Shown piece after piece: positions 6,316 through 9,764 of a stretch of DNA of 9,764 nucleotides (position 1 is the stretch's first letter; every line of letters begins with the position of its first letter). The notes beneath the pieces are model-generated. The model ran no database searches, was not told the DNA's origin, and saw nothing but the letters and a program-made list of their open reading frames with translations. The DNA is taken from contig JAHJLU010000102.1 of the NCBI GenBank assembly GCA_018821745.1, forward strand, positions 1 to 9,764. Reading direction: 5' to 3'. The stretch is from Myxococcota bacterium. Its GTDB lineage: Bacteria; Myxococcota_A; Polyangia; HGW-17. The translations under genes were made by a program, and so were the position numbers.

Positions 6316-6346
6316 AAAATGCCCTAGGGACAAATGCAACAGGGCA
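6316..6346 (-). terminator. Weak candidate terminator or attenuator
   Basis: On the minus strand TGCCCT pairs with AGGGCA across a 15-base loop and is followed directly by TTTT. It could end the tRNA-Val transcript or attenuate reading into infC. The stem is only six base pairs and the T-run is short, so the call is tentative. Confidence 0.25.
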
Positions 6347-6389
6347 CATTTTAAACTGTAACGGTGTCGGTCACAAGTAAAATTTCCGG

Positions 6390-6395
6390 GTTATA
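6390..6395 (-). promoter_or_regulatory. Possible -10 element of an infC promoter
   Basis: TATAAC on the minus strand is a good -10 match, but no clear -35 lies 16-18 bases upstream. If real, the infC leader would be about 320 bases long. The alternative is that infC is read from the tRNA-Val promoter. Confidence 0.3.
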
Positions 6396-6519
6396 GCAGG
6401 GAAATTGACCATTTTCATGGGGATAAACAAGCGAGCCCCGAATTGTGGGCGAAACCGCACGGCACAACCAACAATCAATCCTTGTGTGAATTCCCCGTAT
6501 TGTCAAAATCGCAGGCATT

Positions 6520-6594
6520 TGGTGGGCGCGGAAAGGATTGAACTTTCGACCCCTGCCGTGTCAAGGCAGTGCTCTCCCACTGAGCTACGCGCCC
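6520..6594 (-). tRNA. tRNA-Val (anticodon GAC), CCA encoded
   Basis: The minus strand folds into a full cloverleaf. The acceptor stem is GGGCGCG with CGCGCCC, the D-arm GCTCAGTGGGAGAGC, the anticodon stem CTGCC with GGCAG around the loop TTGACAC, and the T-arm GAAAG with CTTTC around TTCAATC. The discriminator is A, followed by an encoded CCA at 6522-6520. The anticodon GAC (complement of bases 6560-6562) reads GUC and, less well, GUU valine codons. It is transcribed in the same direction as infC and divergently from the lipoprotein gene at 6741. Confidence 0.97.
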
Positions 6595-6607
6595 TCAGGG
6601 GTAGCAC

Positions 6608-6636
6608 TTCTTACTGCTCCTCTTTTTATGAGTCAA
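6608..6636 (-). promoter_or_regulatory. Promoter of tRNA-Val
   Basis: On the minus strand TTGACT (-35, 6636-6631) lies 17 bases before TAAGAA (-10, 6613-6608), and the tRNA begins 14 bases after the -10. The stretch between the -10 and the tRNA is GC-rich (GCTACCCC), as in stringently controlled stable-RNA promoters. The -35 is strong and the -10 moderate. Confidence 0.65.
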
Positions 6637-6679
6637 GAAAAAAGTACACGATTGATTGTTTTTCATGGTGATGTGGTCC

Positions 6680-6707
6680 TTTACTCAGGGCGGTATTGCG
6701 GTATAAT
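6680..6707 (+). promoter_or_regulatory. Promoter of the TSP3/VWA lipoprotein gene
   Basis: A perfect TATAAT (6702-6707) is preceded, 16 bases upstream, by TTTACT (6680-6685), a four-of-six -35 match. Transcription would start near 6714, giving a short leader of about 27 bases before the ATG at 6741. Confidence 0.6.
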
Positions 6708-6740
6708 TTTGCATCGACCCCCTGAACCGAAGGAGTCATC

Positions 6741-8804
6741 ATGACCAGAACCTTTTTCCCCTTTCTCACCATCGCCGCGCTGCTTGTCTCCTGTACTCCC
6801 GGAGGCAGCACTTCAAATAATTCCAACAACGGATCCTATGCCGGATGTGTGGACACAGACAAAGACACGATCTGCGATTCTGAAGAAGGACGGAGTGAGA
6901 ACCGGGACACGGACCATGACGGAATCCCCGATTACCTCGACACGGATTCCGACGGTGACGGGATTAATGATGCCACGGAGGCTGGTGACGCCGATGAGTC
7001 CACGCCCCCGGTTGACAGCGACTTTGACGGCATCCCTGACTACCTTGATACAGACTCCGATAACAACGGTGTGAGCGATCATGATGAAGGGGTACAGGAT
7101 TTCGACAACGACGGAATTCCCAACTATGCCGACATCGACAACGATGGTGACGCCATAGCTGACGTCGACGAGATCGGTGGCGACGCATATCACCCGCAGA
7201 ACTCTGATGACGACGCCATCCCCGATTACAACGACGTGGACTCCGATAACGACACCATCGGGGACTTTTTTGAGGGTCGCACCGACTCAGACGAGGACGG
7301 CGTTCCCAATTACCGGGATTCCGACTCTGATAATGACGGCATTCCCGACCAGTACGAGGGCTATACCTATGGTGATGCCACTGCACGTCCCATTGACTCT
7401 GACGGGGACGGGCACTTTGACTTTATGGACGCAGACTCGGACAACGACGGGCTTGCCGATGGGCAGGAGGATCTCAATCACAACGGAGTAGTGGATCCGG
7501 GGGAGTCTGACCCGCGAAAAGACGACACCGACGACGACGGCGTGAGCGACCTCATTGAGATGGCCGCAGGGACGGATCCCCAGGATGGCGCCGATAATCC
7601 CCATACACGGGGAGATTTTGTTTTCATCATGCCCTACCAGGAAGATCCGGAGCCATGGGAAGACGTCCTGAATTTTTCCACTTCCTTCCAGAAATTGGAT
7701 CTGCTCTACGTTGTTGACGTTTCCGGTTCCATGTCCGAGGAGATCCTGTCCGTTAACACAGGCCTGGTGACCATGCTCAACGAGATCGCCTGCGCTCCCG
7801 GTGAGGATCCCGCCATTTCAAACTGTATCCCCGATGTGGAGACCGGGATCATGATTTTCGGTGACGGCTCCAACAGCTATCGCCTCGATAAAGCTATCGA
7901 CAACAATAACCTGCTCTCTGATCCCGGGAACGACTCCCTCTCCACCCAGTACATTCTGCCCGACGACGATGAAAACGGCGGGAGTGAGGAACCTATCACT
8001 GCCCTCAGAGCAGGGATTACCGGCACCTGCTCCAGCGATCCCCAGCGTGTGGGTCGTGCATGTTTCAGGCAGGGGGCCCTCCGGCTTATGCTGCTCATCA
8101 CCGACGAGGATCTCGACGAGGACTCCATGTACAACAGCTTTCAGCCCGCATACGATGACTTGGTCAACGGGGAAGTGCGTCTGATCCTCGACTTTGGCGA
8201 AGGGGCTGCATCGTCCCAGAACGCCATTTATTCGGCCCTCTCCAACGCGCAGTCCGGAGGGACCGCGCTGGTGCCTACCCTGGATCTTTCCTCCGCCAAC
8301 ATTCCTGCCTGCAACGCTCTGGGGGGCAATCCCTTCTATAACAACCGGGCCATACTTCAGGGCGCGGATTCCAACGCCGGCAACGCGCTCACCTGTGCGG
8401 TGCAGGCCATTGGAGCCTATCTCCCACAGGACGTGAGCTCCGTTATTCTCAACGATCCCGCAAATGTCGATGCCCTGGGCAACCCCGTTGATGTGACTGT
8501 GGACTTTATCGATTATATAGAAGTGTTTATGGCCGCCGGGGACGCACAGTGCCCCGCAGGTTACAACACTGTCGACTCAAGCGGCGACGGTCGACAGGAC
8601 CGGTTTATCCAGATTCTTCCCGGGGACCCTGTCTGCTGGAAGATTCATGTGAAGCAGAACACGACCGTCCCCTTTGCCACCGAGCCACAGATGTTCATGG
8701 CCACTGTGGAGGTCTATGGTGAGGCCGGTGCGCTCCTTGATACACGGGACGTGTACTTTTTGGTGGCCCCGGTCATTGAAGGCCCCGGTGTCGTGGGCAA
8801 GTGA
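6741..8804 (+). CDS. Surface lipoprotein with thrombospondin-type-3-like calcium repeats and a VWA domain
   Basis: This 687-residue protein has a lipoprotein signal ending LLVSC, with lipidated Cys18 followed by Thr, which favours the outer membrane. A short Asn-rich linker (SNNSNNGS) follows. Residues about 37-290 hold six or more acidic repeats of the form DTDxDGIPDYLDTDSDxDG, the calcium-binding thrombospondin type 3 pattern; some have Ala or Thr in place of the Gly. A von Willebrand A domain begins near residue 319 with LLYVVDVSGSMSEE; Asp326, Ser328 and Ser330 form the MIDAS DxSxS motif. Eight Cys in that half suggest disulfides outside the cytoplasm. The C-terminal 120 residues look like a beta-rich domain. 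The ATG has AAGGAG five bases upstream and a good promoter. It is probably a calcium-rigidified surface adhesin or binding protein; the ligand is unknown. Confidence 0.9.
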   Translation: MTRTFFPFLTIAALLVSCTPGGSTSNNSNNGSYAGCVDTDKDTICDSEEGRSENRDTDHDGIPDYLDTDSDGDGINDATEAGDADESTPPVDSDFDGIPDYLDTDSDNNGVSDHDEGVQDFDNDGIPNYADIDNDGDAIADVDEIGGDAYHPQNSDDDAIPDYNDVDSDNDTIGDFFEGRTDSDEDGVPNYRDSDSDNDGIPDQYEGYTYGDATARPIDSDGDGHFDFMDADSDNDGLADGQEDLNHNGVVDPGESDPRKDDTDDDGVSDLIEMAAGTDPQDGADNPHTRGDFVFIMPYQEDPEPWEDVLNFSTSFQKLDLLYVVDVSGSMSEEILSVNTGLVTMLNEIACAPGEDPAISNCIPDVETGIMIFGDGSNSYRLDKAIDNNNLLSDPGNDSLSTQYILPDDDENGGSEEPITALRAGITGTCSSDPQRVGRACFRQGALRLMLLITDEDLDEDSMYNSFQPAYDDLVNGEVRLILDFGEGAASSQNAIYSALSNAQSGGTALVPTLDLSSANIPACNALGGNPFYNNRAILQGADSNAGNALTCAVQAIGAYLPQDVSSVILNDPANVDALGNPVDVTVDFIDYIEVFMAAGDAQCPAGYNTVDSSGDGRQDRFIQILPGDPVCWKIHVKQNTTVPFATEPQMFMATVEVYGEAGALLDTRDVYFLVAPVIEGPGVVGK

Positions 8805-8864
8805 CGCTCACTTCGAAACCCGTGCTTGATTCTTTCTTTCCATTCCACTACCTTATCCTTACAG

Positions 8865-8870
8865 TATAGA
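8865..8870 (+). promoter_or_regulatory. Possible -10 element for the small downstream gene
   Basis: TATAGA lies in the 139-base gap after the VWA lipoprotein gene, about 75 bases before the next start. No good -35 is placed 16-18 bases upstream, so this is weak. Confidence 0.25.
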
Positions 8871-8943
8871 GAGTATTTCCTGGTGCACCGAGGTGAGACC
8901 CTCCATGGCTGACCGGTGCCACAATTCTCTCTGGAGGTGCTTC

Positions 8944-9240
8944 ATGGACCCTATTCCGAGTGGCCATATCGATCCCAGTGTGAAAATATATTTTCAGGTG
9001 AACAGTATGGAGAATGAGCAAAAGATGATGGAGCTGCTGGAACAGTTTCACCCGGTTGACAGGACCTTCTCCAGCCTCCAACTGACCCTCGCACACCCGG
9101 AGGCGGATTTTACCTCTCTGGTGCAGGGATTGACCCCACTCATTGATAACTCCCGGGATTCCATTGTTCTGCTCTACTGCTGCGAGGGAGAGGATCATAT
9201 TTTAGATCTTGGAGTGCGCATGAAAATAGAGTACTCCTGA
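8944..9240 (+). CDS. Small protein of unknown function (98 residues)
   Basis: I do not recognise this protein. It begins MDPIPSGHIDPSVKIYFQVN and has no signal peptide, membrane segment or Asn-rich linker, so it is probably cytoplasmic, unlike both flanking lipoproteins. The predicted pattern is a strand (VKIYFQV), an amphipathic helix with ENEQKMMELLEQF, a mixed middle, then a strand with two adjacent Cys (SIVLLYCCEGED) and a final strand ILDLGVRMKIEY, consistent with a small alpha/beta fold. The ATG at 8944 has a strong GGAGG six bases upstream; GTG at 8893 and ATG at 8905 are in-frame alternatives with weaker sites. The next gene starts 16 bases after its stop, so the two are probably cotranscribed. 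Confidence 0.7.
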   Translation: MDPIPSGHIDPSVKIYFQVNSMENEQKMMELLEQFHPVDRTFSSLQLTLAHPEADFTSLVQGLTPLIDNSRDSIVLLYCCEGEDHILDLGVRMKIEYS

Positions 9241-9256
9241 GTATTGGAGGTGTTTC

Positions 9257-9764
9257 ATGTCACATCTGCTCCGTCTATTGCTGGTTTCCCTTCTTCTGGT
9301 GAGTTTCTCGTGCAGCCCTGAAGGTCCTGCGAGCAGCGAGAACAACACGAACAACACAAATAACCTCAATAATGCCAACAATGTCAATAATTTCAATAAC
9401 TCCAATAATCTAAATAATACAAATAACGTCAATAATCTCAATAATCTGAACAACACCAACAACACGGTGGGGCCCCAGTGCGGTACATCCGGCGGGGTTT
9501 GCGAATGGTGGCAGGAGTGCAGCGAGCAGAATGTTTGTGTTACTGCAGCCGGATACTGTGCCGATGGCAATGACTGTGGCGCTTATGAGCGCTGCCCTGC
9601 CAGCCACATGTGCGAGCGAGATGATCCTGCTTCCTGTGGTTTTACCTACCACTCTGACTTTCCTTCTCCCGTCAGTGGTGCACTCAAGATGCCGGGCACT
9701 CTGGTGCCAAGAAGCACCGAACCATTGGCCGGTGGGGAGATTGACCATGGTCCCTGGCCCTCCG
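9257..9764 (+). CDS. Lipoprotein with Asn-Asn-X repeat and Cys-rich region (3' end cut by window edge)
   Basis: The 169 visible residues start MSHLLRLLLVSLLLVSFSC, a lipoprotein signal with Cys19 as the lipidation site. Residues 29-70 are 14 uninterrupted Asn-Asn-X units, X being Thr, Leu, Ala, Val, Phe or Ser. Then comes a Cys-rich stretch (about 74-125) with ten or more Cys, including CGTSGGVCEWWQEC and CADGNDCGAYERC, spaced like the small disulfide modules common after Asn-rich linkers in myxobacterial-type lipoproteins. The remaining visible part (DFPSPVSGALKMPGTLVPRS) matches nothing I recognise. The ATG has GGAGG six bases upstream. The frame is open to the window end, so the main domain is not visible. 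A surface-exposed protein held away from the membrane by a flexible linker is the likely picture. Confidence 0.88.
   Translation, partial: MSHLLRLLLVSLLLVSFSCSPEGPASSENNTNNTNNLNNANNVNNFNNSNNLNNTNNVNNLNNLNNTNNTVGPQCGTSGGVCEWWQECSEQNVCVTAAGYCADGNDCGAYERCPASHMCERDDPASCGFTYHSDFPSPVSGALKMPGTLVPRSTEPLAGGEIDHGPWPS
9341..9466 (+). repeat. Fourteen 9-base Asn-Asn-X coding repeats
   Basis: Each unit is two Asn codons (AAT or AAC) plus one variable codon, 126 bases in all. The Asn codons mix AAT and AAC freely, and the third codon varies, so neighbouring units differ at synonymous sites. This favours retention for the protein pattern over fresh slippage. Confidence 0.93.

Larger units (their letters stand above)
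6062..6519. other. Intergenic region between infC and tRNA-Val
   Basis: About 460 bases with no supportable gene on either strand. It holds the presumed infC leader with hairpins at 6074-6094, 6123-6145, 6162-6179 (a short GCTCC/GGAGC stem with an eight-base loop) and 6201-6232. It also has a weak hairpin with T4 at 6316-6346 and a possible -10 element at 6390-6395. Open frames here lack ribosome-binding sites and family resemblance. thrS, the usual upstream neighbour of infC, is not here. Confidence 0.7.

Noticed and set aside
6813..7193. Minus-strand open frame rich in Val and Ile
   Set aside because: It is antisense to the Asp-rich calcium repeats; GAC and GAT codons read backwards give Val and Ile.
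8799..8813. Hairpin AAGTGA/TCACTT at the stop of the VWA lipoprotein gene as a terminator
   Set aside because: The stem is short and AT-rich, and no T-run follows directly; the T-rich stretch begins about 15 bases later.
8848..9198. Minus-strand open frame of 116 codons
   Set aside because: It is antisense to the 98-residue gene, which has the better ribosome-binding site and a gene 16 bases downstream.
9341..9466. Possible CRISPR-like or non-coding tandem repeat
   Set aside because: The period is nine bases with no spacers, and the frame codes Asn-Asn-X after a clear lipoprotein signal, so it is a coding repeat.

Overview
The window looks like chromosomal DNA from a Gram-negative, moderately GC-rich bacterium of the former Deltaproteobacteria, most likely Myxococcota or Bradymonadia. 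The support is indirect: an outer-membrane Mla-type lipid transporter, several lipoproteins with Asn-rich linkers after the lipidated Cys, a Ca-binding-repeat/VWA surface lipoprotein, and infC with a C-terminal extension and a non-ATG start. No marker allows a firm placement.

The left two thirds (1-6061) is one tightly packed minus-strand gene string. In transcription order it reads: infC (IF-3, start codon ATC) > DUF507-family protein > EtfA/FixB-like protein > EtfB/FixA-like protein > TPR-type lipoprotein > MlaF ATPase > MlaE permease > second MlaE permease, which is cut by the window edge. Junctions are 30, 12, -1, 3, -4, -4 and 11 bases, so this is almost certainly one operon. The Mla genes build an ABC machine that moves phospholipid across the envelope; its substrate-binding MCE (MlaD-like) subunit is not visible and would lie further left. 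The Etf-like pair keeps the overall fold pattern but has lost the FAD and AMP motifs, so it is probably not an electron carrier.

The stretch 6062-6519 has no gene. It holds the infC leader, with several perfect hairpins on the minus strand, two of which can pair with each other. Next comes tRNA-Val(GAC) at 6520-6594 (minus), with its own promoter. Divergent from it on the plus strand is a 687-residue lipoprotein (6741-8804) with thrombospondin-type-3-like calcium repeats and a VWA/MIDAS domain. A 98-residue protein of unknown function follows (8944-9240). Last is the start of another lipoprotein (9257 onward, cut by the right edge), with 14 consecutive Asn-Asn-X units and then a Cys-rich region.

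The parts most worth following up are the degenerate Etf pair inside a lipid-transport operon, the paired non-identical MlaE permeases with an MlaF lacking the switch histidine, and the structured infC leader. No mobile element, CRISPR array, defence system or phage gene is visible.
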